Shown here: in pieces, positions 19,728 through 27,678 of the stretch | Layout of the letters: every line of letters starts with the position of its first letter | How positions within the stretch are numbered: position 1 is the stretch's first letter | Assembly: GCA_002189105.1 (NCBI GenBank) | Contig: NIOB01000006.1 | Location: 124,001-188,000 of the forward strand | Origin: Saccharibacillus soli | GTDB lineage: Bacteria > Bacillota > Bacilli > Paenibacillales > Paenibacillaceae | DNA length: 64,000 bases | Direction of reading: 5' to 3' | Position numbers and translations under genes: made by a program | The notes under the pieces: generated by a model | What the model was told of the DNA's origin: nothing | Database searches by the model: none | What the model saw: only the letters and a program-made list of their open reading frames with translations

Positions 19728-20732
19728 ATGGAACGCGAATTGACATTGGAAATCGTACGAGTAACCGAACTGGGAGCTTTGGCAGCGGCGAAATGGATTG
19801 GCAGAGGGGACAAAAACGCGGCAGACGGTGCAGCAACCACCGCGATCCGCTCGATGTTCGATTCGGTATCCATTGACGGCACGGTTGTCATCGGTGAAGG
19901 GGAGATGGATGATGCCCCCATGCTCTACATTGGCGAGAAAGTAGGCACCAAGGAAGGACCAGCCGTGGACGTAGCCGTCGATCCGCTCGAGGGAACGGAA
20001 GTTGTGGCTGCGGGTCTGCACAATGCACAGGCCGTCATCGCCATCGCGGAAAAAGGCAGTCTGCTTCATGCCCCCGACATTTACATGGAGAAGCTGGCCT
20101 GCGGCCCCGAGTTGGTCGGCAAGCTGAGTCTGAACGATCCGGTCGAGCTGACTCTCCAGAAGGCTGCACATTACACCGGACGATCGTTGTCCGATCTGAC
20201 CGTCATGGTGCTGGATCGTGAACGCCATGCTGATCTCATCGCCCGTCTGCGCAGCGCTGGCGTTCGGATCAAGCTGCTGGGACATGGGGATGTTGCCGGT
20301 GCAATCGCGGCGGCGCTGCCAGATAGCGGAGTGGATCTGTACCTCGGCTCGGGCGGTGCGCCGGAAGGGGTATTGGCCGCTGCTGCCATGCGCTGCCTGG
20401 GCGGAGACATGCAGGGGCGTCTGCTGCCGGATGGTCCTTTTGAGAAGCAGCGCTGCCTGACCATGGGAATTGCCGATCCGACGCGTATTCTGACGCTGGA
20501 GGACATGGCGGGTACCGGCGACGTCTTGTTCGCGGCAACCGGCGTGACCAGTGGAGAGTTTCTCGATGGCGTGCGGATGATTGGCAAGGACCGTGCAGAG
20601 ACTCATTCGGTCATCATGCGGGCCAGCAGCCGGACGGTGCGTTACATTCGCAGTATGCACTACCTGCCGCTCAAGCAGTTTCCGAACGGTCTGGCCGATG
20701 TTCCAGCTATGGGGCGTGCGGGTTCTTTCTAA
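19728..20732 (+). CDS. glpX: Fructose-1,6-bisphosphatase class II
   Basis: 334-residue enzyme hydrolysing fructose-1,6-bisphosphate to fructose-6-phosphate, an irreversible step of gluconeogenesis. Class II metal and substrate motifs are clear: GEGEMDDAPML (about 55-65), VDPLEGT (about 84-90), GHGDVAGAIAA and YLGSGGAPEG. GGAGGG lies seven bases before the ATG at 19728. Its place after ccpN and ppsR groups three gluconeogenesis functions on one strand. Confidence 0.93.
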   Translation: MERELTLEIVRVTELGALAAAKWIGRGDKNAADGAATTAIRSMFDSVSIDGTVVIGEGEMDDAPMLYIGEKVGTKEGPAVDVAVDPLEGTEVVAAGLHNAQAVIAIAEKGSLLHAPDIYMEKLACGPELVGKLSLNDPVELTLQKAAHYTGRSLSDLTVMVLDRERHADLIARLRSAGVRIKLLGHGDVAGAIAAALPDSGVDLYLGSGGAPEGVLAAAAMRCLGGDMQGRLLPDGPFEKQRCLTMGIADPTRILTLEDMAGTGDVLFAATGVTSGEFLDGVRMIGKDRAETHSVIMRASSRTVRYIRSMHYLPLKQFPNGLADVPAMGRAGSF

Positions 20733-20835
20733 ATGAATGGATCGGGTGAGTCCGTCTGGGCTGCACGATTGGGGTTTTGCGTTTTTTGATCTTGAAGAAT
20801 CTGTTTTCGTTTTAATCTCTGTTTGCTTTTTTGGA

Positions 20836-20873
20836 GTCCCGTTTTCGCCTCTGGCGGAGACGGGCTTTTTTTG
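20836..20873 (+). terminator. Intrinsic terminator after glpX
   Basis: Imperfect GC-rich stem (GTCCCGTTTTCGCC with GGCGGAGACGGGC) followed by seven T. Confidence 0.8.
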
Positions 20874-21087
20874 AGTTATCGGGCCATGGATCTGTAGAAG
20901 CTGTAGAATCTTGAGCAAACTTGGGTTCTCACGCTATTGCCCGCAGTCAACAAAGTTAGGAGGGGGTCAGACTGTTAGACGAGGCTTATAAGGTTCGCTT
21001 GTGGACATAATGTTGCTGTAGACCCACTGCCTACTCGCTTGTTATGATGGCCTTGTTCCGGTGATTTCCAGGTATGGAGGCGGGAAA
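20874..21087 (+). other. Intergenic stretch before the CDF gene
   Basis: No gene seen. TATGAT near 21042 may be a -10 element for the exporter; no clear -35 or metal-regulator operator was found. Confidence 0.4.
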
Positions 21088-21993
21088 ATGGTTGACGTTT
21101 ACGACAAGATCAAAGAAGGAGAACGCGGCGCCTGGCTTAGTATTCTGGCCTATCTGGTGCTCTCTGCGTTCAAACTAATCATTGGGTATCTCTTTCTGTC
21201 GAGTGCGCTTCAGGCAGATGGTTTAAATAATCTGACGGATATTGTCGCTTCTGTTGCCGTGTTGATTGGCCTGCGCATCTCCCGTAAGCCTCCGGATGCG
21301 GATCATGCTTACGGACATTTCCGCGCAGAGACGGTCGCTGCACTGGCTGCATCGGTGATTATGGCCTTTGTGGGGCTGGAAGTGCTGGTGAACGCTGCAC
21401 AATCGTTATCTGCGGGTACGGACGAAGCGCCGGAGGGCTGGGTGGCTGGTGTCGCATTGGTATGCGCGGCGGCCATGTACGGTGTTTACCGCTATAACCG
21501 TGATCTGTCGATCAAGACGGGAAGCCTGTCGCTGATGGCGGCAGCCAAAGACAATCTGTCCGATGCCTGGGTCAGCATAGGGGCAGCGGTTGGGATTCTG
21601 GGTTCGCAGCTGCATATGCCCTGGCTGGATGTGGTAACGGCCTTCGTCGTAGGATTAATCATCTGTAAGACCGCCTGGGAGATTCTGCGCGAATCGCTGC
21701 ATCGATTGACTGACGGGTTCGACCAACAAGAGTTGGACCAGATTCGCAGCACGATTGCAGCAGTCCAGGGTGTGGAGGAGATCCGCGAATTGAAGGCACG
21801 GGTGAACGGCAGCCAGACTCTCATTGATGTGGTGGTTGAAGTCCCCCGGGATCTTAGTCTGGTGGAAGGGCATGACATTGCCGATTGCATTGAGGAGAAG
21901 TTGAAGGAGAAGCATGATATTTACTTTACCAGCGTGCATGTGGAGCCTGTGGAGGCGAAGTCTGGAAGTAAGGGTGAAGAGGGCGAGAAGTGA
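21088..21993 (+). CDS. Cation diffusion facilitator, manganese-type
   Basis: 301-residue metal/proton antiporter with six membrane helices and a C-terminal cytoplasmic dimerisation domain (about 210-290). The transport-site residues read NxxxD in helix 2 (N47, D51 in NNLTD) and DxxxD in helix 5 (D155, D159 in DNLSD). This pattern marks Mn(II) exporters such as MneP/MntE rather than zinc CDFs, which have HxxxD. Start 21088 follows GGAGGCGGG; the in-frame GTG at 21061 has no site. Confidence 0.85.
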   Translation: MVDVYDKIKEGERGAWLSILAYLVLSAFKLIIGYLFLSSALQADGLNNLTDIVASVAVLIGLRISRKPPDADHAYGHFRAETVAALAASVIMAFVGLEVLVNAAQSLSAGTDEAPEGWVAGVALVCAAAMYGVYRYNRDLSIKTGSLSLMAAAKDNLSDAWVSIGAAVGILGSQLHMPWLDVVTAFVVGLIICKTAWEILRESLHRLTDGFDQQELDQIRSTIAAVQGVEEIRELKARVNGSQTLIDVVVEVPRDLSLVEGHDIADCIEEKLKEKHDIYFTSVHVEPVEAKSGSKGEEGEK

Positions 21994-22013
21994 GGTGTCT
22001 TCGATGGGCAAAA

Positions 22014-22048
22014 AAGAGACCCGGCATGAGTGCGCCGGGTCTCTTTCT
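22014..22048. terminator. Bidirectional terminator
   Basis: Twelve-bp stem (AAGAGACCCGGC with GCCGGGTCTCTT) between convergent CDF and MFS genes, T-rich on the + side and A-rich on the other. Confidence 0.8.
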
Positions 22049-22157
22049 CGATCTTTTTTGTAAGTCCTTTTTACAAGTCTTTTTTGCAGGCCTTGTTAAT
22101 AGGGGCTTTAGAGGTTAATGTCCCCTGCCTGAATCGTATGCATCAACGTTCGCGGAT

Positions 22158-23390
22158 TTAAACACGCGGCTGCGCCGTCTCCGCGCCCATCGCTTCGGCT
22201 CTCTTGCGGTCGCTGCTGCCGACTCGGAGCACCAATAGGAAGCAGAGGAACAGCACGACTGCTGCGGATACATACGGATAGTTGATGTTGACGTCGAACA
22301 AGGCTCCCGCGACAATTGGGCCGGCAATGTTGCCCAAGCTGCTGTAAGCGGAGTTGAGTCCAGCCGCGAAGCCCTGCTGGTCACCCGCCCGGCGGGAGAT
22401 CTGTGTCCCGATTGCTGGACGCAGAATGTCGATGGACAGGAAGACGATGAAGGTTACAGTCACGATCAGCCAGTATTCGTGGACGAACAGCGTCATCAAT
22501 ACGAACAGCGAAGCGGCTGCCAGGCAGATCGAGATCACGAGCTGCTCGCCGAAGCGGTTCAGCAGCCAGCCGAAGATGGTCGCCTGTACGACCGCTCCGG
22601 CGATCGAGCCGAAGGTGATAATGACGGCGATGTCACGCGCCGTGAACCCAAACTTATGATCCACGAACAGGCCGAATACCGTTTCGTAGTTCGCCAGGCC
22701 AAAAGCGCTGACGAACACGATGACCAGGCTCAGGAAATAGGGCAGTCGATACGATGTAGTCAGCTGCTTCAGCAGACTTTCGCGTCTGCCTAGCGATTGA
22801 GCCGCCAGCTCGGCCTGGCGTTCCTTGCTCAGGGACTCCGGCAGAACGAACAGCGTAATCACACCGGAGATCAAGGCGGCGACGCCAGCCGCGAAGAACG
22901 GAACGCGGATGCCAAACTCCGCCAGGAAGCCGCCGATGCCCGGCCCGATAATGAAGCCGGTTGTGATGGCCGCGTTGATGAAGCCCATGCCTTTGGCCCG
23001 TTCTTCATCGGTAGTGATGTCTGCGGTATAGGCCATCACCGCTGGCATAATCAGCGCGGCTCCGATCCCGCCCAGAATCCGCGAGACAAACAGCAGCCAT
23101 GGCGCTTCGGCAATCCCGAACAGGAACTCGGATACCGCGAAGACGGCCATGCCGACAATGATGACCCTTTTGCGTCCCAGTCGGTCGGAGATTCGCCCGC
23201 CGATTGGGGAGCAGATCAACTGCGATACCGAGAAGGTCGCGGTGAGCAGCCCTACAATGCTGCCGCTGATGTGCAGCGTATTCATGAAGGTTGGCATGAT
23301 CGGAACCACAAGTCCGATGCCGGTGAAGACAAGGAAAATATTAAACATAAGCAGCAGCAGAGCCGCTCGATTGCGAAGCATTAAAGCCAT
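22158..23390 (-). CDS. MFS drug efflux transporter (DHA1 family)
   Basis: 410-residue exporter with about 12 membrane helices. It has the DHA1 motif A loop (GRISDRLGRKRVII) and motif C (GFIIGPGIGGFLAEFG), typical of proton-driven drug antiporters such as Bmr, Blt and TetA-like proteins. ATG 23390 is chosen because CGGAGG ends nine bases before it; the ATG at 23399 abuts that site. A TetR gene lies just upstream on the same strand and an operator-like palindrome lies between them, so the pump is probably TetR-controlled. The substrate is unknown. Confidence 0.85.
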   Translation of the reverse strand: MALMLRNRAALLLLMFNIFLVFTGIGLVVPIMPTFMNTLHISGSIVGLLTATFSVSQLICSPIGGRISDRLGRKRVIIVGMAVFAVSEFLFGIAEAPWLLFVSRILGGIGAALIMPAVMAYTADITTDEERAKGMGFINAAITTGFIIGPGIGGFLAEFGIRVPFFAAGVAALISGVITLFVLPESLSKERQAELAAQSLGRRESLLKQLTTSYRLPYFLSLVIVFVSAFGLANYETVFGLFVDHKFGFTARDIAVIITFGSIAGAVVQATIFGWLLNRFGEQLVISICLAAASLFVLMTLFVHEYWLIVTVTFIVFLSIDILRPAIGTQISRRAGDQQGFAAGLNSAYSSLGNIAGPIVAGALFDVNINYPYVSAAVVLFLCFLLVLRVGSSDRKRAEAMGAETAQPRV

Positions 23391-23414
23391 GATGGTCATC
23401 CTCCGGAATTCATT

Positions 23415-23474
23415 CCACTAAAATACGTTCTACTAAAATACGTCCCACTCAAACAAGTTCCACTAAACTGGAAG
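23415..23474. repeat. Imperfect 15-bp tandem repeat, four units
   Basis: Four units of pattern CCACTAAAATACGTT run head to tail at 23415, 23430, 23445 and 23460, progressively diverged, in the leader of the MFS gene. They do not encode part of a recognised protein. Confidence 0.75.
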
Positions 23475-23484
23475 CCAGGTTCAT

Positions 23485-23498
23485 ACTGAACGTTCGGT
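23485..23498. promoter_or_regulatory. Putative TetR operator in the MFS leader
   Basis: ACTGAACGTTCGGT is a near-perfect inverted repeat sharing ACTGAACG with the site upstream of the tetR gene (24243-24258), as expected for one repressor acting at both places. Confidence 0.55.
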
Positions 23499-23570
23499 CT
23501 GTAAAAGGGCAAAAGGATAGCGCCGAGTGATCGGCGCAAAGGTTCATAAAAGGGGTGGAACCCACAAACA

Positions 23571-24188
23571 CTAACGTTCTGGTTCCGAGACCGCCGATGG
23601 TTCAGCGATACCGTGCAGAAACACTTCAATGGCCAGGCGATAAGCCGCCAAAGCCTGCTCCAGACTGGAACGCCGCGACATCTGGCTGAGTCCGACGACC
23701 AGCGCTTCCAGCACAACAGCCAGGCCTGCTGGATCGCCACTGCGGAATTCACCGCTGTCGATGCCTTCCTGAATCAGCATCCGGTTGAACGCCAGGTGTT
23801 CGGCAACCATCTCTGCCAGACGGTCTTCGACCTCGCAAGTCTTATCATCGCCAATAAAAAATTCGTCGGCCGCCTTGGTTAGCGGATGATTGAGATCCTC
23901 GCGCACCAGCTGCTCCGCAAACCCGTACATCTTTTCGGCAGCGGACGCGTAGAGATGCTCTTTTTCTCGCCACTTCTCGATCCAATCCCGATTCCACTCA
24001 TCCAGCAGATACAGAAACAGACCTTCCTTGCTCTTAAAATGATAATAGATATTGCCTTTGCTGCTGCCGGTTGCGGCCGTAATCTCTTCGATTGAGGTCG
24101 CTTTGTATCCTTTCTGCACAAACAGATGCCGCGCCGCATCCCCGATGCGTTTGCGCGTTTGTTCGCTTTGCAGTTGTTTTTTATTCAA
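23571..24188 (-). CDS. TetR/AcrR family transcriptional regulator
   Basis: Repressor of about 205 residues. The N-terminal HTH is typical (ATSIEEITAATGSSKGNIYYHF), followed by a helical ligand-binding domain. TTG 24188 is chosen because GGGAGG lies seven bases upstream; the ATG at 24209 lies before that site and would add seven residues. An inverted repeat upstream and a second in the MFS leader suggest it controls itself and the efflux pump, with the pump substrate as likely inducer. Confidence 0.85.
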   Translation of the reverse strand: MNKKQLQSEQTRKRIGDAARHLFVQKGYKATSIEEITAATGSSKGNIYYHFKSKEGLFLYLLDEWNRDWIEKWREKEHLYASAAEKMYGFAEQLVREDLNHPLTKAADEFFIGDDKTCEVEDRLAEMVAEHLAFNRMLIQEGIDSGEFRSGDPAGLAVVLEALVVGLSQMSRRSSLEQALAAYRLAIEVFLHGIAEPSAVSEPER

Positions 24189-24242
24189 AACATAGCCTCC
24201 CGCTAACATCCATACCCTGACGAATCGTGCGTCGTAATAATC

Positions 24243-24258
24243 CTGAACTTTCGTTCAG
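24243..24258. promoter_or_regulatory. Putative TetR operator and promoter of tetR
   Basis: CTGAAC-TTTC-GTTCAG is a perfect six-base inverted repeat. On the minus strand it lies just downstream of a TTGCCT / TAAGAT pair spaced 18 bases, so bound repressor would block its own promoter. Confidence 0.6.
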
Positions 24259-24476
24259 TATCTTATCATGAAATCCCCGAAAAAGGCAACTCAAACAGAT
24301 GGATTCAATCCAAAAATGCTCAACTGCCTCCTGTCTGGATATAGCTCCGTGACAGAATCCAAAATCCGGGGAGAGATGATTTTGCTGTCTGTCTGCTTTT
24401 TTCCTATAATCGAATGAAGAGGTGCGCGGCTTCTCTGTCTGGAGGAGGAGGCTTGCGGCACGGAAGGGGAACAGAG

Positions 24477-25241
24477 ATGGAGACGATTGCTCAAGCGAAG
24501 GAATTCGGGTCGGAGATCAGGGTCGGGGATACGACAGAGCTTTATGGAGAAAAAGGACGATTTCGTGTGCTGCAGTTCGCCAACGGCGACATACAGGGCG
24601 CACGGGATCTGGATCAACCGGAGCGAATCGTACTGGAGTATCCTCGGGCGATGATTCACCTGATGGAGCAGAATCACCCCACCCTGGAACGGATTTTTAT
24701 CCTGGGACACGGAATCGGAACGATTGCCGGATATTTTGCCGACCATGACGTTCGCGCTGCCGAGATCAGCCCCATCATTGCGGAATGGAGCCGGAGCTAT
24801 TTTGGCTATGCCGGGCCGGAGGTATTGGTTGGGGACGGACGAAGCCTGCTGGCTCAGGAAGCCGATGGATCGCTGGATGTGATCGTGCTGGACGCTTTTA
24901 CGGAAAAAGGCAGGCCCTGGCATCTGTTCACACGGGAATTCTGGAGGCTGGCTGAGCGCAAATTACAGGATCAGGGTTCCATCGTGTTGAATATATTCGG
25001 GCGCGGACGCCGTGACTCTTTTGTAGATGCAGTATGGGCGGGCTTATCGGATACTTTTGCCCATCAACGGGGATTCATTCTGCCATCGGGTGAGCTTCAT
25101 GATCCGGCTAATTACGTGCTGATCGCGTCCAAACAGCCGATTGAAGCAAAGCTGAGTCAGATGGCAGACTTTGAAGAGTCGGAGCCGGGGCTGGGAACCG
25201 TATTGGAAGATGAGATGTTTGGCTTTGAGCCAAATGGATGA
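24477..25241 (+). CDS. Spermidine synthase-like methyltransferase-fold protein
   Basis: About 254 residues of Rossmann fold resembling the spermine/spermidine synthase family. The nucleotide-binding GHGIGTIAGYFADH, the acidic strand end AAEIS, GDGRSLL and DVIVLDAF follow the family order. Similar stand-alone proteins are common in Firmicutes and have no proven polyamine role, so function is left open. AAGGGG precedes ATG 24477. A longer start at 24414 is possible, and a TTG at 24453 follows a GGAGGAGGAG run. It is 16 bases from the next gene and probably co-transcribed. Confidence 0.65.
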   Translation: METIAQAKEFGSEIRVGDTTELYGEKGRFRVLQFANGDIQGARDLDQPERIVLEYPRAMIHLMEQNHPTLERIFILGHGIGTIAGYFADHDVRAAEISPIIAEWSRSYFGYAGPEVLVGDGRSLLAQEADGSLDVIVLDAFTEKGRPWHLFTREFWRLAERKLQDQGSIVLNIFGRGRRDSFVDAVWAGLSDTFAHQRGFILPSGELHDPANYVLIASKQPIEAKLSQMADFEESEPGLGTVLEDEMFGFEPNG

Positions 25242-25257
25242 GGGAGGAGCTTGCATC

Positions 25258-25947
25258 ATGATGGAGAAAAGCATAAGCCTGGAGAAGGACGGGACCATTT
25301 GCATCCAAAAGAACACAAGAGGACGGGGCACCACACTCTATCTGACGAGACATGGCCAGACGGAATGGAATCTGGAAGGAAGGCTTCAGGGACGACGCAA
25401 TTCTCCCCTGACTCCGCAGGGACTTCTGCATGCAAGTTGGCTGGGCGAATCGCTGGCGCAGACGCAGCTGGATGCGGTCTATTCCAGCACAAGCCCGCGA
25501 GCCTTGCAGACAGCGGAGATTTTGCGGGGCGATCGGGCGCTGGAAGTGAAGGGACTCGATGCGCTCCAGGAGATTGACATGGGGGATTGGGAAGGACGGG
25601 TGGGTGCAGAGATCGAAGCGACCTCGCCGGATGATTACCATGCCTTCTGGAACACTCCCCACCTCTACGAGCCGACGAACGGCGGAGAATCGTTCGTGCA
25701 GTTGGGCGAGCGTGTCATCCCCGCGATTGAACGAATTCTGGAGGCTCATCCGGGTGGACACATTCTGGTTGTGACTCATGCTGGGGTGCTGAACCTGTTG
25801 ATGACGGCTTTTCACGGACTGCCAATCTCCGAGATGTGGAAGCCGCCAATTCTGCAATCTACGTGTTTATGCAAAATCGTGTATGGTGTGGATGGAGCCG
25901 TCGTTGAGCTGCATGGCGACGTTTCGCATTATCGGGCGCAGGCCTGA
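25258..25947 (+). CDS. Histidine phosphatase family (phosphoglycerate mutase-like)
   Basis: About 229 residues. The catalytic RHG motif is intact (LTRHGQTEWN, His about 32), with Arg in TSPRALQTAE, Glu in EIDMGDWEG and the second His in VVTHAGVLN. This is the phosphatase branch of histidine-phosphatase enzymes (PhoE/GpmB-like), acting on small phosphorylated substrates; the substrate is not readable from sequence. GGGAGGAG lies eight bases before ATG 25258. Confidence 0.85.
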   Translation: MMEKSISLEKDGTICIQKNTRGRGTTLYLTRHGQTEWNLEGRLQGRRNSPLTPQGLLHASWLGESLAQTQLDAVYSSTSPRALQTAEILRGDRALEVKGLDALQEIDMGDWEGRVGAEIEATSPDDYHAFWNTPHLYEPTNGGESFVQLGERVIPAIERILEAHPGGHILVVTHAGVLNLLMTAFHGLPISEMWKPPILQSTCLCKIVYGVDGAVVELHGDVSHYRAQA

Positions 25948-25988
25948 TGGGATCTTCGAGATTCTTGCAATCCACCTAACGAGGGAGG

Positions 25989-26876
25989 GTGAACGTCATA
26001 TTGGAGTTGAACCATCCGGTATGGAGTCAACTGACGACTGCTTATGGAGAAGGGGCGGAGGTGGTCGAGCTGCTCCATCGCTTGGAACCTAATGCAGCAG
26101 ACGGCGCACTAAGGCAGGAGCTGTTTGATCTGCTGCTGCATCAAAATACGATCTATACGGCTACGCTTGCGGCGATGCCTTATCTGGCGAATCTGGCGGA
26201 ACGCACCCCGGACGATCAGGCGCTTCTTGATCTGTATATCACCTGTGGTCTCATGAAGCTGAGCCGGGAGGGGGAAGCCGAGGCACCAATTGAGCAGTCC
26301 GGTGAGTTCCGGCGGAAACGCCAGAATCTATTGGATGAGGAGACGGTTCGCAGTATCGCCGACGGTTATCGCAGCGGGATTGCCCGCCTTGCGGCGCTAT
26401 ATGGCAAGGCTGCGCAGTTCCTCACAGCAGCAGCGGCGGAAGGCGAAGAGGACGAGGAGAAGGTCTATCTGCTTGCTGCACACGCTGCTTACGAGGGACA
26501 GGAGACGCTTGCCCGATTGCTGTTTGACTTCCCGAGAGGGGACGAATATGTCGGAGCCTGCCCATCCTGCGACAAGGACTGGTATATCTGGCCGAGAGAA
26601 GCAGACGCCCAAGCGGATGGAGAGGCAGCCGGCGGGCTGATCGTCTATGGCCAAGACCCGATTCTGGAGGGCATGGACGACCAGGTTCCGGTTGAGGTAA
26701 CGCCTTCCGCACCTTCGGATTGGCGTCCGGAGCTTAGGTCGTTGGAACATGAAGCGCGGAGACTGGACGCTGTACGACTTGCCCTGGATATTCCCTTCCT
26801 CGCAGGCTCCGCGCAGTGCCCGAAATGCGGGGAGCAGCGATCGGTGTGGGAGGTACTAACAGGCGGCAGCGAGTAA
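25989..26876 (+). CDS. HEAT-like helical protein with two CxxC zinc knuckles
   Basis: 295 residues, function unknown. The N-terminal half resembles, from memory, a helical-repeat family seen beside bacterial toxin/immunity loci (WxxLxxAYG...LLLHQNTIYTATLAAMPYLANLA). The C-terminal part carries CPSCDKDW and CPKCGEQRSVW, two CxxC pairs about 85 residues apart that could make one zinc site. The start is uncertain: GTG 25989 sits nearly against GAGGGAG, and TTG 26001 has a longer but possible spacing. No toxin gene is adjacent, so an immunity role would be speculation. Confidence 0.65.
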   Translation: MNVILELNHPVWSQLTTAYGEGAEVVELLHRLEPNAADGALRQELFDLLLHQNTIYTATLAAMPYLANLAERTPDDQALLDLYITCGLMKLSREGEAEAPIEQSGEFRRKRQNLLDEETVRSIADGYRSGIARLAALYGKAAQFLTAAAAEGEEDEEKVYLLAAHAAYEGQETLARLLFDFPRGDEYVGACPSCDKDWYIWPREADAQADGEAAGGLIVYGQDPILEGMDDQVPVEVTPSAPSDWRPELRSLEHEARRLDAVRLALDIPFLAGSAQCPKCGEQRSVWEVLTGGSE

Positions 26877-26966
26877 GCAAGTCCAGCAGCGGTAAATGAT
26901 GGGTGAATGGCAAGTTGAGAAGGCTTCGTGCTCATTAGGAGCCTAGCCTGACAGGAGGAGAAGCGG

Positions 26967-27503
26967 TTGCAGAGAGAAGAATTGGATTTCCAGATTCAAT
27001 TGGACAGCAAAGATTTCGTTAAATTCAACTTGGAATATCGCCGGATGCTTTATGTATGGTTTTCGCTGGTGTATTTCTTGATTGCCGTTGTATTGTTTCT
27101 GCTGATGAATAACGACACGCCCCTGACACCGTTCAAAGGAATCTTTGCACTTGTAGTGGGGGTCATTACGGTAGTTGTCGTCCAACTGCTGCTGGTTGTC
27201 ACCTTGCGTTTGCAGGTTGGCCGGATGTTTAAGTCTGATCGCCTGCTGCAATATGCCCAGCATTACCGGATGAATCCTTCCGAGCTGTCTGTGCAGAGCC
27301 AAGTGGGTGATTCGCGTATGCGCTGGGAGGAACTGTACCGGGCTGTTGAATACCCCAACTCCATCGCTTTATTTGTAGGCCGCAACCGGGCGCTGGTTCT
27401 TCCGAAACGGATGCTGGATGAACAGATGACCAACGGTACGCAGGAAGTGAAAAGACTGATTAGAGAATGTCTGCCGCCGAATAAGGTCAAGTTCAAACGC
27501 TAA
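26967..27503 (+). CDS. YcxB-like membrane protein
   Basis: 178 residues with two membrane helices (about 29-47 and 56-78) and a cytoplasmic C-terminal domain with the YcxB-like pattern (MRWEELYRAVEYPNSIALFVGRN, ending in LPKRML). The domain's function is unknown. TTG 26967 is used, seven bases after GGAGGAG. It is the last gene of the 24.5-27.5 kb + strand group. Confidence 0.7.
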   Translation: MQREELDFQIQLDSKDFVKFNLEYRRMLYVWFSLVYFLIAVVLFLLMNNDTPLTPFKGIFALVVGVITVVVVQLLLVVTLRLQVGRMFKSDRLLQYAQHYRMNPSELSVQSQVGDSRMRWEELYRAVEYPNSIALFVGRNRALVLPKRMLDEQMTNGTQEVKRLIRECLPPNKVKFKR

Positions 27504-27593
27504 CCTTCAGGCGGCGGACATTCCAATTCTGAGTGTTTTTAAAAGGCAAGACATAGAGGGCAAGCGGCACAAGAAAAAGAGTACAAGAAAAAA

Positions 27594-27624
27594 GCGCGAC
27601 ATTCGAGTGAATGTTGCGCCTTTT
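27594..27624 (+). terminator. Intrinsic terminator
   Basis: Eleven-bp stem (27594-27604 with 27609-27619) and a short T-run between convergent genes. Confidence 0.65.
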
Positions 27625-27678
27625 GGTGTTGAGGAAGAATGGCAAGCTGCCTGTATATCCTGCTTATTCAAACTTCTT

